The notes below the pieces were generated by a model. It did not search any database. It was given only the letters and a program-made list of their open reading frames with translations, and had not been told where the DNA came from. The position numbers and the translations under genes are program-made. From the NCBI GenBank assembly GCA_963576565.1, contig OY755042.1, positions 3,896,112 through 3,960,111 of the forward strand: 64,000 nucleotides of DNA. The letters run 5' to 3'. This document shows, one piece after another, positions 12,885-22,774 of the stretch (the stretch's first letter is position 1; the number at the start of each line of letters is the position of its first letter). Source of the DNA: Aspidapion aeneum. Taxonomy: Eukaryota; Arthropoda; Insecta; Coleoptera; Brentidae.

Positions 12885-13490
12885 AGGCCAACACAAAAAT
12901 AGAGGCCACGACCCTGAAAAAAACAGCTGTTCTCCCGGGGCTGAATTTTACATTGGGTCTTATGGGAGGTCAGACGTTTTTTTATTATATTTTCAAAATG
13001 GCACTACAGATTTCCGCAAAATTTCAGTGAAATATTCTCAGACACCATCCCGATATTCCACCAAAGGTTTGTAAGGAAGCAACATGAATAAAAGGTTAAA
13101 ATCTTCAAGATTTAGCATTCCTTATTTTGAATTCAAATTACCCGCCATGTACCACATGCCAACTGTTATATTTGACATGTATTTGACTTTGTCATATGTG
13201 ATTGTCACATTCGCTTCTGCTTAAAACTTAATTTTTGTGTGAGCTAATGAAGCGGCTCTGAAAAATTAGGGCTTACTATACATTTAAAAAAAATTGTTCT
13301 GCCAGAATAAAGTAAAAACAATCTCAAAAACGGCTTTATTTAAAAAAAATCAAATATTCATGAACCGTCATTCCAACTTCAATATTTTAAAGACAATCAG
13401 CTGTGTTGTAACGTGACCATCAAAAAAAAAATCAGCCCCGGATGTGACGTCAATAAAGTGGAGGATCGTGGCCCGTCAATTTTGATAGCC
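12885..13490 (+). repeat. Dispersed repeat C, copy 1
   Basis: About 0.6 kb, from GGCCAACACAAAAATAGAGG to GATCGTGGCCCGTCAATTTT. An inverted copy with the same length and order is at 36353-36957. It contains CCCGGGGCTGAATTTTAC and no open frame of note. The element type is unknown. Confidence 0.8.
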
Positions 13491-13769
13491 CTGCTTAACA
13501 AAGCCCTGCAGTCAAACTGACCGCACATATTAGGTCACACGTGACAGGAGCCAGCGCCTAGACAAACTAGGGAAAAGGCAAAAAATTTATAAAATTTTGA
13601 GAAGAGGATCAGCTAGGATTTATATAAATATAGCTCTGAAGTCAGGAAAGAGTCCATATTTTAAATGTGCACTTTGTAATACACCCTGTAATTAACTGTA
13701 GCAGAAAATGCCGTAGTTGACGGAGCATGCGGTAAAGTATCCCTTTCCGCTCTTGCAAGCTAATAATAT

Positions 13770-13775
13770 TTATCT
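13770..13775 (-). promoter_or_regulatory. GATA-like site (AGATAA)
   Basis: AGATAA on the minus strand, about 205 bp upstream of the proposed start of transcription of the precursor gene. GATA sites often accompany kB sites in insect fat-body immune promoters. The motif is short, so chance occurrence is quite possible. Confidence 0.3.
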
Positions 13776-13914
13776 AAACCAATAAAATAGAATTTGCAAT
13801 AAAAAATAGTTATGACAAAAAATGTTATTCCCCTTGCCATTACCAGTTTAATTGCAAAACATTTACATAAAAACAATAAACAACAAAGTGTCTGCAAATA
13901 TTAATAAACAGAAC

Positions 13915-13924
13915 GAAAATCCCC
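13915..13924 (-). promoter_or_regulatory. kB-like site GGGGATTTTC
   Basis: GGGGATTTTC on the minus strand (GAAAATCCCC on plus), 57 bp upstream of the initiator. It fits the kB sites bound by Relish/Dif-type factors in insect immune genes. The position close to the TATA box is typical for such promoters. Function is inferred. Confidence 0.5.
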
Positions 13925-13946
13925 TTAAAATAAAGACTTTTCTTTG

Positions 13947-13983
13947 TATAAAAAGAAATAACAAGACAAGCAAAATAATCAGT
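13947..13983 (+). promoter_or_regulatory. Core promoter: TATA box and initiator
   Basis: TATAAAAAG at 13947-13955 is followed 34 bp later (first T to initiator A) by TCAGT at 13979-13983, the arthropod initiator. With transcription starting at A13981, the 5' UTR of the precursor gene would be 54 nt before the ATG at 14035. Confidence 0.6.
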
Positions 13984-14034
13984 GCACAAGTAACTACCAT
14001 TTAACTTATTTTACATAAATAGACTAAAAATAAA

Positions 14035-14131
14035 ATGAAAAATTCTGTGACTGGCTCTTTGGGAGGCTTTGTGGTTTTAGTTTTAGTTTTAATAAACAGT
14101 ATTATGGCCAATGAGCCTTCTCGACAGAGTG
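14035..14131 (+). CDS. Secreted repeat precursor, exon 1 (signal peptide)
   Basis: This exon encodes residues 1-32. MKNSVTGSLGGF leads into the hydrophobic run VVLVLVLINSIMA, with likely signal cleavage after A25, then NEPSRQS. The donor is AGTG|GTAAGT. The exon leaves phase 1, and the lone G joins AT at 21415 to make an aspartate codon in frame with the long downstream exon. That join gives the otherwise leaderless repeat protein a signal peptide. The gene runs opposite to Trim37 and lies inside its intron 4. The joining is a prediction from splice sites and phase; no transcript was available. Confidence 0.8.
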
Positions 14132-14154
14132 GTAAGTAATATCTACATAATATA

Positions 14155-14396
14155 CTGCCGTCCTAAGCATAACCCCCTATTTGAAAAAAATCCAAAAATG
14201 CGATTGTTGGACAAATTATAATAATATACTCTATTGTTTATACTAATGTAACAAATCGTAAAACTACACAAAGTATTTAAAAAGTCACTTAAAATTTTCT
14301 TTTTTCCATAAGGCACTATGTATTCTCAAACATTCAAACGCGATTTACTCCATTTCATATAAAATTCAAATACGGGGGTTACGCTTAGGACGGCAG
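14155..14396. mobile_element. TA-flanked MITE, 242 bp
   Basis: Inverted ends CTGCCGTCCTAAGC / GCTTAGGACGGCAG with TA on both sides and AACCCCC / GGGGGTT just inside. It starts 23 bp into intron 1 of the precursor gene. Confidence 0.85.
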
Positions 14397-14455
14397 TATA
14401 CAGGTCATAGCCTAATCTGTGTTGTGCGAATTGTTCTTTAAAAAAAAATCCCATC

Positions 14456-16610
14456 ATAACAAAAACATTTCATGTAAAAAAAGCCAAGTACGCGAAAATG
14501 GTATTCCGTAAAAAGAATTGAGATAAAGTAAAGCCAAGTTCTCCAATAAAAATTTTAAAATGAAAAGTTCTTACTTGTTTGGAAATTTCTTTTTTAAACT
14601 TTGCTTTTACAGCCAAACTTTTTTTTATATGTTCAATTTAGCACTGTGCCTAAGAGTCATTTGCAGCCGTAATAGCCAATTCTTCTTTGAATTTGGATGT
14701 TCTTGTCAAACGATTAGACAGAAATATTCAAACCACTGTATATAGGAAACCTACACACACGGGACAGTACCTAAATTTTAAGTCTAATCATTCTGTTGCA
14801 ACAAAACAAGGAGTTATAAGAAGTTTGTATTTAAGAGCCGTAAATATTTGTAGTAATAATGAAGAATTAACCACAGAAATTCAAAACTTTAAAAAGGGCT
14901 TACAACAGAATGGTTATTCTGAGAAATTAATAAACTCAACGATATTTAAAATTAAAAACAAACTAAATGTACCAAATTCTCAAAATAATAATCCGTTAGG
15001 TGTTATTAACATTCCATATGTTCAAGGGATTTGACAAAACATAAGACGAATAGCTAAACACTATAATATAAAAACAGTATTTTCTTCGGGAAATACGATA
15101 AGAAGTTTTGTAACTAAAACAAAACCAGACAATCCCTCAAATAATAAGGAATGTATTTACCAAATCCCGTGTGAGTGTGGTAAATCATATGTAGGTGAAA
15201 CGAAACGCCCTCTTCAGGTTAGAGGAAATGAACATCTAAAAAGTACCCAGTTAGGGGATATTGAAAAATCCGGTTTAGCAGATGGTCAAATGATCACAGG
15301 ATACAGTGGTCAGAAGCTAAAGTTTTACATAAGGAGTCGCATTGGCGAAAACGAAAGTTTATTGAAGCTGCGTTTATAATGCAGAATAAAGAAGTTTTCA
15401 GTCAACCAAGCACGGACATACCAAACATATGGACACCACTCCTTAAGGAAAACAGGCGTCTTAGGATTGAAAAAGGGGGTAGTAAGTAGTAGCCTAGAGA
15501 CTAGATTGTTTAGTTTACACTTGATAACGGTTAGAGATACTTATTAACCGAAACGTCGTGTTTTAAAATAAATAAAGACAATGGAAGTCCGAAATTTAAT
15601 TTCTATTTCTCCGTAATAGCCAAGTTTAGAAAAACATTTCCAAACTAGTAAGAACCTTTCATTTTGAAATTTGTATTGGAGAACTTGGCTTTACTTTATC
15701 TCAATTCTTTTTACGGAATACCATTTTCGCGTTCTTGGCTTTTTTTACATAAAATGTTTTTGTTATGATTTCACTCCTTTTTTAGGATTTGGATAATATT
15801 TAAGTTTTAAAGTAGTCAAATTGCGGAATTTTGTTCAAAACTTTTGCAATGCCTTATTTAAAAGTTTGAGGTTTTTTAGTTTTTTCCCATGGTTTTATCA
15901 TAGTTCCTATCAGCCTTCCAAGCTCACCTCTCTAGCGTTTCTGGAAGTGGGCAATGTTACTTTTACATAACTTTACATTTATAGGGGAGGGAAGTAAATT
16001 AAAATGTTAGTGTTTTTAAATTTTTTGTATAGTTTTCTCATAGTTCCAATCAGTCTTCCCAAGCTTAGATCTCTAGCGTTTCTGGAAGTGGGCAATGTCA
16101 CTTTTACATAACTTTACATTTATAAGGAAGGGAAGTAAATTAAAATTTTGGGGTTGTTTATTATAGTTCCTAACAGTCTGCCAAAGCTCAGCTCTATAGC
16201 GTTTTTGGAAGTCGGCAATGTTGCTTTTACATAACTACATGTATAGGGGAGGGGAGTAAATTAGAATTTTTTATTTTTTTCAAGGGTTTGGTCATAATTT
16301 CTATCAGTCTGCAAAATTTCAGCTTTGTAGCATGTCTGGAAGTACAGTAGAATTTTGATGATCTATACATGAGTGAGTGAGTGGCAATTTCGACGTTTTT
16401 TGAAATTTCGTAACTATTTTACTACTTTATTAAACTTGGAGGGGTTGTTAACTCTATGCAGATCTATGACTGTGCAAAGCTTGAGATTCGTAGCTCATTC
16501 CGAAGTAAAGTTTTAAATAGGTCAAATATGGGCTGAAATGTTTCAAGAAAAGATGGCACAGCAGCTGCGCGAACTTGGCGAGACACTGCCGTGCCCTCAG
16601 ATATAGGAAC
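14456..16610 (+). repeat. Composite repeat D, copy 1 (foldback head, tandem body)
   Basis: The head is a foldback with CATAACAAAAACATTTCATG-type ends (14456-14679 and 15624-15770), split by a Penelope-like insertion. A tandem body of about 130-150 bp units follows (15780-16330), each with CAGCTCTCTAGCGTTTCTGG-like sequence. Then come a (GTGA)n tract near 16371 and a tail ending near ACTGCCGTGCCCTCAGATA. A second copy in the same order is at 31300-33175, and a partial inverted one at 61870-62420. Confidence 0.75.
14680..15610 (+). mobile_element. Penelope-like element, 5'-truncated, with GIY-YIG region
   Basis: An insertion of 931 bp flanked by the 13-bp direct repeat CCGTAATAGCCAA (14667-14679 and 15611-15623). 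The coding remnant reads IQTTVYRKPTHTGQYLNF at the end of the reverse transcriptase. After a stop at 15031 comes ECIYQIPCECGKSYVGETKR, which is the GIY-YIG endonuclease signature of Penelope-like elements (here YQI...YVG). A distal part, KENRRLRIEKGG, follows after a frameshift. It is non-functional: truncated, stopped and frameshifted. Related pieces are at 37262-37672 and 38104-38226. Confidence 0.88.
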
Positions 16611-16697
16611 ACCAATGACGTGCTAACTATGAACTGGACCTAGTTGAGTGAAACATGGTTTAAAAAATAATTTAATTTTGTGGAATAAAGACTTATA

Positions 16698-17351
16698 CAC
16701 TGTGTCCCATTCAAAACTTTCCACCCGGGATTTCTCCAGAACTGCTGAAAATTTTTAAAAATGCCGAGACATGTCGATTTTGTTTGCGAGAGGGACACTT
16801 TTTGGCTATCTTGAAATTTTTGAAGCACGCACAACCTTCGAGGGGTATACTTTACCCCTATATTTTGAATAGGGAAAGTGGGTCTAGTGATACCTTGTTT
16901 TGAAGGCATTTTAAATGTCCTTACAACCGCGTAAAAATTTTAAAAATCTATTCATTAGTTTTTGAGATAATTGCCTTCAAAGTTTGAAATTTAACATGGA
17001 CTAATAAACTTATTAGAATTTTATTACTTTTCGGATTTAATTTTTATTTTATTTAAATTTAAAAATTTGAAAGCAAATATCTCAAACACTAATTGATCGA
17101 TTTTCGAAATTTTTACACGGTTGTAAATATATCCAAGAGAGCTTCAAAACGAGATATCACTAGACCCACTTTCCCAATTCAAAATATAGGGATAAAGTAT
17201 ACCCCTCGAAGGGGGTTCGTGCTACAAAAATTTCAAGACAAGCCAAAAAGTGCCCCCCTTGCGAACAAAATCGACGTGTCTCGGCATTTTTAAAAATTTT
17301 CAGCAGTTCTCCAGAAATCCCCGGTTGGAAAGTATTAAATGGGACACAGTG
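16698..17351. mobile_element. TA-flanked foldback MITE (family M2)
   Basis: Inverted arms of about 250 bp start CACTGTGTCCCATT and close with AATGGGACACAGTG; TA lies on both sides. Internal landmarks, such as ACTAGACCCACTTTCCC, also occur as a fragment near 24665. There is no coding sequence. Confidence 0.85.
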
Positions 17352-17365
17352 TATACATTTTCTAT

Positions 17366-18133
17366 TATTACTGACCACGAATGGGCCAACAGGACAATAA
17401 AAATCTTCTCCGACAGTCAAGCAGCCTTAAAAGCGCTTGATTCCTACACGGTCTCATCGAGAACCGTGAGGAACTGCAGAGACTCGCTGAATACGCTTGG
17501 TAGCGCTAATAAGGTGTCATTAGTATGGATACCAGGGCATTCTGGGCACGAGGGAAATGAGGCCGCAGACCAGGCAGCGAGGGAAGCGGCATCTGCCGAA
17601 TTTTTCGGCCCCGAACCAGCCCTGGGCATATCATACAATGCTGCTAAATTAACCATATTGGGATGGATGGAGGACAGCTTCCAACAATACTGGATGAATA
17701 TACCAGAACTGGCTCACTCTAAAGAGTTCATTAAAGGACCTTGTCAGAAGAGAGCCAGAAATATCATTGGACTTACCAGACATGAGATCCGTATAGTGGC
17801 AGGACTTTTTACGGGTCACTGCCGACTAAGAGTACCCATGCACAGAATGGGAATAACAGAAGAGACCGAATGTAGACTCTGTATGGAGGATGATGAAACA
17901 GTTAGACATATACTGTGCGAATGTCCGGCTATTGCACATTTACGTCAAAACACTTTCGGTAAACCTCAGATCGACTCAGAAGATCTGAACAGTGTCTCAC
18001 CCAAACTGATAGCTAACCTTTTTGGAGGATTAGGCATACAGTGGTGAGAAACCACTCAAAAGTGAGCCACAATAGACCCACTAGTGGTCGCAGTGGAAGG
18101 GCTGCAAGGCCCACTCATATATGAATCATCATC
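17366..18133 (+). pseudogene. 5'-truncated LINE: RNase H and C-terminal region
   Basis: An insertion of 768 bp flanked by the 13-bp repeat ATACATTTTCTAT (17353-17365 and 18134-18146). It is open to a stop at 18045-18047. It starts inside the RNase H domain: IFSDSQAALKAL with the catalytic D, then LVWIPGHSGHEGNEAADQAA with the WxPGHxG...N..AD motif. A C-terminal tail with a CRLCMEDDETVRHILCECP Cys/His motif follows. This architecture fits R1/I/Jockey-group LINEs with RNase H. The 3' UTR holds GTGGTCGCAGTGGAAGGGC and ends ATCATC. That UTR recurs at 61968-62035. Confidence 0.9.
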
Positions 18134-18299
18134 ATACATTTTCTATAAAACAATTAAGTAGTTTTTGATTAAAAATTAAATATAATGTGGAAAGACATAG
18201 GAAATGGGTGTATTGCTAACGACTTGGGTTTCGCATCTAAGTAAGGGCACTACAGAGAACTTAATAATATTTAATAACCTTTAATTTATGTTATTATTC

Positions 18300-18720
18300 C
18301 GGGGCCATAGCGTACTTTGTGAGCTTTTTGATGAAGATTTTACAACACCTGTTTTAATCGATTACTAATGATCCCACCAACACTGCCTGACCTATAAACA
18401 GATCCAATTTTTTGTGCAGTAAACTAGGGGGTAATAGTATGTAATATTCTAATTTATTGAGATCTAGTTGTGTAGGTGCAGTATAAGCATTTTTTTAAAT
18501 TTGCAACAGTTTGCGTCCCTAGGGGCAAAACATAATTTTTTTTGACAGCCAAATAATAAGTCCGTGAAGGCCAATGTGCGTGCCAAGTTTCATTATTCTA
18601 CCTTAAACCGTTCAGAATTATTGAAAAAATATTTTGACACCTTAACCTGACTTTCTGAAAGTGTCAATCGAATAAAACAGGTGTTGTAAAATCTTCATCA
18701 AAAAGCCCACGGAGGCCAAA
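18300..18720. repeat. Inverted repeat (foldback) around TTTTGATGAAGATTTTACAA
   Basis: The sequence near 18326-18360 (GAAGATTTTACAACACCTG) returns inverted at 18675-18710. The loop is about 300 bp. It looks like a non-autonomous element in intron 1 of the precursor gene; no target duplication was identified. Confidence 0.6.
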
Positions 18721-19194
18721 TTTTGACGATATGTCCACGGACTATATTTTATATTTTCTGAAATTTAAGTAGTTTTTAACTTAGGAGCCTGTAAAGAAAA
18801 TTGCGAATAAATCATAGCCTGTACAAGTTTTCGGTAAAGTTGACGTGGCAAAACTTAAAAACATGCAAAAAAATCGCAATCTTGAATTTATGACGTCACA
18901 CAGACGCTCTTACTCAAATTTGAGGCAAACACCTGGTGACCTGAAATTAACGGATCCATAACTTATAATCGATTTGGCTTAGTCTAAAACTTCCTGCCTC
19001 AATTTTTTTTTGGTTAAAAAAAGTGACTATTTTTTAGTATTAGTTTCTTTATGTCTTGTTAGTTTTTAAGATATAAAGCTAATTTCTTTACTATATAATA
19101 ATTGGTGTTCTCTTCTCTTGCAAACAAAAAACTAACAGTGCTAACAGTTTTTCTGTAAAACTAATTTAGCGAAAGTTTGTGAAAATAAATTGGT
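18721..19194. other. Repeat-derived intron sequence
   Basis: No gene. The block TTTATGACGTCACACAGACG ... ACTCAAATTTGAGGCAAACA recurs in altered form at 20905-20960 and 33330-33370, so this is dispersed-repeat material. Confidence 0.5.
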
Positions 19195-19690
19195 AAAATA
19201 TTTTTTTTAAGTCACAAGCTTTTATAAAATGCACTAAAAATTAAAAAATAATTTTCTAACATTCTAATATTATCATAATAATAAAAGCGATGGCCGACTG
19301 ATAGAAATTTTGACGATGTTAGCAAGATAAGATATCTGTGTCAATTAAAGATCACTATTTGCAAGAATCAATCTAGCAGAAAAATGCAGAGGTACCAAAC
19401 CCACCCAACCCGACCCAAGATTCCCCAGCATTTCTCTGACATAGGTATGGCAATGGCATAACATTGCGGCACATCAAACATATCTTTGATGACCTACTAT
19501 GTTGAATATTCTTTAAGTGTTTAGATCACAAATTTAGATTAACTTATGCTTTGATTTGCGGCCATCGCTTTTATTATTATGATATTAGAATGTTAGAAAA
19601 TTATTTTTTAATTTTAAGTGCATTTTATAAAAGCTTGTGACTTAAAAACTTTTTTTTACCAACTTATTTTCTACTTTTTAGTCTCAGCTA
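19195..19690. repeat. Inverted repeat with ~130 bp arms
   Basis: The left arm AGTCACAAGCTTTTATAAAA ... AATAAAAGCGATGGCC (19195-19292) pairs with GGCCATCGCTTTTATTATTA ... AAGCTTGTGACTTAAA (19560-19645). The spacer has no open frame. A foldback element is likely. Confidence 0.75.
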
Positions 19691-19779
19691 TCTACTCTAT
19701 TAAATGAAAATATTTGTTCAATAACAGAACAAAAGAGTTTATTCTAGATTATAATGAAATCGCTGATCGTGAGTTGTTT

Positions 19780-20870
19780 GGAAACTCATTTTTCTATTGG
19801 GGGAAGGAGAGGGTGGGGGTGGAGGTAGAAATATATTTTTTGTTCGGGCTGTATTGCCATCGGCCCTTTATGCATATACCAAATTTTATAAAAGTCATTT
19901 GAAGTGAAGTGTGCCAAAAACGCATTTTTTATGGAAGGGGGTGGGGGATAGGGTGGGAGGACATTTTTTCATTATTGTTGTATTGTCATCGGACCACTAT
20001 ATGTATACCAAATTTCATCCAAATCGGATAATGGGAAGTGTGTCAAAAACGCATTTTTCTATAGATGGGTGTGGGGGTAGGAGTGGTAGGATTTTTTTTC
20101 AATGTTTTATTGTCATCGGACCACTATATGTATACCAAATTTCATCCAACTCGGATAATCGGAAGGGTGTCAAAAACGCATTTTCTATGGAAGAAGGTGG
20201 GGGTAGGGATGGGAGGATATTTTTTTAAAAATGTTGTATTGTCATCGGACCACTATGTGAATACCAAATTTCATCCAAATCGGATAATGGGAAGTGTGTC
20301 ACAAACGCATTTTTTATGGAAGGGGGTGGGGGGTAGGGGTGGGAGGAAATTTTTTCATTATTGTTGTATTGCCTTCGGACCACTATACGTATACCAAATT
20401 TCATCCAAATCGGATAATGGGAAGTGTGTCAAAAACGCATTTTTCTATAGATGGGGTGGGGGTAGGAGTGGAAGGATTTTTTTTTCAGTGTTGTATTGTC
20501 ATCGGACCACTATATGTATACCAAATTTCATCCAAATCGGATAATAGGAAGGGTGTCAAAAATGCATTTTCTATGGAAGGGGGTGGAAGTAGAGGTGGGA
20601 GGATATTTTTTCATTATTGTTGTATTGTCATTGGACCACTATGTGAATACCAAATTTCATCCAAATCGGATAATGGGAAGTGTGTCAAAAACTCATTTTT
20701 CTATGAAAGGGGGTGGGGGTAGGGGTGGGAGGATATTTTTTTCTTAATGTTGTATTGTCATGGGATCACTATATGTGTACCAAATTTCATCCAAATCGGA
20801 TAATGGGAAGTGTGTCAAAAACGCTTCACAAGATTTGATAGATAGTTAGTTAGATAGTTAGACAGAACAT
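19780..20870 (+). repeat. ~127-bp tandem array with G-rich blocks
   Basis: About eight units. Each has a G-run block such as GGGGGTGGGGGTAGGGGTGG, then TTGTATTGTCATCGGACCAC and ACCAAATTTCATCCAAATCG. The array lies about 0.55 kb before exon 2 of the precursor gene. Long reading frames through it are artefacts of the periodicity. The ACCAAATTTCATCCAAAT core is a common invertebrate dispersed-repeat motif. Confidence 0.9.
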
Positions 20871-20879
20871 CTGAAGCTA

Positions 20880-21414
20880 AATAAAAGCTTGTAAAAAGGC
20901 GACATCTTGGATATATGATGTCATACAGGCCCCTGTACTCAAATTGAGGGCAAACACCGATTGACTTAAAATTGTGTGATCTATTACCAATCGATCGTGG
21001 GTAGTTTTAAAAAATCTTCCCCAACTATCCCACGGGACACGATTTTCTACTATAACAACTATACGGTAGATCTGTGAATAGAGAATTATTGAAATACAGC
21101 CAGGCTATAATTGTGCCAGGCACTATTTTGACACATTCACATTGAAAACTGATAGTTAATCCTTCAAAATTGACATACCAAAGTCGAATTTAAAAATTTC
21201 GTCGTTTATTTTCAATTAATAAAAGAAGGCACTATTTATTCCGGTTCATATAGTAAACAAAGGCCGTGTGTTGAAAGATCACAGCTGATATTACAATGTG
21301 AAGGTGTCAAAATTGTGACTGGCATTATTATAGCCTGGCCTTATTTCAATAATTCTCTAATAAGCAAATTACATAATAATTTACAGTATTTCAATGTAGT
21401 TTATTTTATTACAG
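20880..21414. other. End of precursor intron 1
   Basis: Mostly repeat-derived sequence with no gene. It ends in a good acceptor, TTTATTTTATTACAG, at 21400-21414, which precedes exon 2. Confidence 0.6.
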
Positions 21415-22265
21415 ATCTACGACTCCATCGTCCAATGGTGATGATTCCAAAAGGTCATGAGCAAAATACGAACAAACAAGGTCATAATCAACAAAAACCC
21501 AAACCTCTTATTTTGATTAAAGAAGGTTACGAGCAAAATCTGAACAAACAAAGAAAAACGCGAGATGTAGCCCATCTTCCTGAGGTCAAGATCCGAAAAG
21601 GTGAAGAGCAACACAAACCCAAACCTCTCGTTTTAATTCCAGAAGGTTACGAGCAAAATATGAATAAAAAAGGTCATGATCAACAGAAACCTAAACCTCT
21701 TGTTTTGATTCCAGAAGGTTACGAGCAAAATCTAAACAAACAAAGAAAAACACGAGATGTAGTCTATCATCCTGAGGTCATGATCCCAAAAGATCACGAG
21801 CAACACAAACCCAAACCTCTTGTTTTGATTCCAGAAGGATACGAGCAAAATTTGAACAAACAAAGAAAAACGCGAGATGTAGCCCATCTTCCTGAGGTCC
21901 AGATCCCAAAAGGTGAAGAGCAACACAAACCCAAACCTCTCGTTTTAATTCCAGAAGGTTACGAGCAAAATATGAATAAAAATGGTCATGATCAACAAAA
22001 ACCCAAACCTCTTGTTTTGATTAAAGAAGGTTACGAGCAAAATCTAAACAAACAAAGAAAAACACGAGATGTAGTCTATCATCCTGAGGTCATGATCCCA
22101 AAAGGCCACGAGCAACAAAAACCCAAACCTCTTGTTTTGATTCCAGAAGGATACGAGCAAAATTTGAACAAACAAAGAAAAACACGAGGTGCCTGTAATC
22201 CCGACAGTTGTGACTCAAACTGTCGTTATTGTTTCAATGGAAAATGCGACTGCAATCACCATTAA
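21415..22265 (+). CDS. Secreted repeat precursor, exon 2 (peptide repeats and Cys-rich tail)
   Basis: This exon encodes residues 33-315 of a 315-residue precursor that I do not recognise. After an N-terminal partial unit come two 104-residue superunits (residues 83-186 and 187-290), seen as a 312-bp tandem duplication in the DNA. Each superunit is a 64-residue part starting DVAHLPEV and a 40-residue part starting DVVYHPEVMIPK. The motif KPKPLVLIPEGYEQ, or a close variant, occurs seven times. RKTR, a minimal furin-type R-x-x-R site, occurs at 79-82, 143-146, 183-186, 247-250 and 287-290, always between units. The last 25 residues (291-315) hold all six cysteines, spaced C-x4-C-x3-C-x2-C-x4-C-x-C and ending NHH. 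CxxxC plus GKCxC is the pattern of cysteine-stabilised alpha-beta peptides such as insect defensins and short scorpion channel toxins, with a very short third loop. Processing into proline- and lysine-rich peptides plus a Cys-rich peptide is inferred. A structural secreted protein is the main alternative. Confidence 0.85.
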
Positions 22266-22307
22266 ATATATCCAGAAACACAACCCACCAGTCTCTAAAA
22301 CCAAATA

Positions 22308-22476
22308 CAGTCGAACCTCTATAACTCGAACCTGAAGGGACAACCAAAACAGTTCGAGTTATAGAAGCTCGAGTTACATAGGTTAAAATACATGTAAAAA
22401 GTGCAGGGACCGCTTAAAAGGTTCGAGTTATAGAGGGGTTCGAGTTATAGAGGTTCGAGCTAGAGAGGTTCGACTG
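22308..22476. mobile_element. pogo-like MITE in the precursor 3' UTR
   Basis: 169 bp with inverted ends CAGTCGAACCTCTATAACTC and its match at the right, and TA on both sides. Repeated GTTCGAGTTATAGA blocks lie inside. TIRs of this sort are usual for pogo/Tigger elements. It starts 43 bp after the stop codon, before the first poly(A) signal, so it should be transcribed in the mRNA. Confidence 0.85.
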
Positions 22477-22567
22477 TAAAAAGTGAAAATACTTTATGTT
22501 TATTTAATTAAGATGTTTACCATATGTATGACATACACGAAAGTCAAATTCCATTTTTTTGCAAGCA

Positions 22568-22573
22568 AATAAA
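22568..22573 (+). terminator. Poly(A) signal AATAAA of the precursor gene
   Basis: The first AATAAA downstream of the stop codon at 22265, in GCAAATAAATTAAAAAAC. It would give a 3' UTR of about 330 nt. Supported by position only. Confidence 0.5.
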
Positions 22574-22774
22574 TTAAAAAACTATTTGAATGAATGTCTA
22601 TGTTTTATTTTAATTCAAACGCATTTTATTCAGTATAATTTTCTTGATTTTTTTCTTAATTTTGATCAGGTATTTTGAGCTAAGTTGAAGATACATTGAG
22701 AGAATTGGACTTTTTTGCATCTAAATACGACGGGATTTAACCCAACCTGACTTGACCGGTCGTTTAGGTCAGTA

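Noticed and set aside
19911..20747. Overlapping 83-159 codon frames
   Set aside because: Periodic frames through the 127-bp tandem array, full of the same repeated words.
21315..21414. Upstream ATG at 21315 as the start of the precursor
   Set aside because: The 33 codons before the acceptor lack a convincing leader, and a strong acceptor at 21414 joins in phase to a signal-peptide exon at 14035.
21417..21926. Minus-strand frames opposite the precursor repeats
   Set aside because: Shadows of the coding repeats, identical in each unit.
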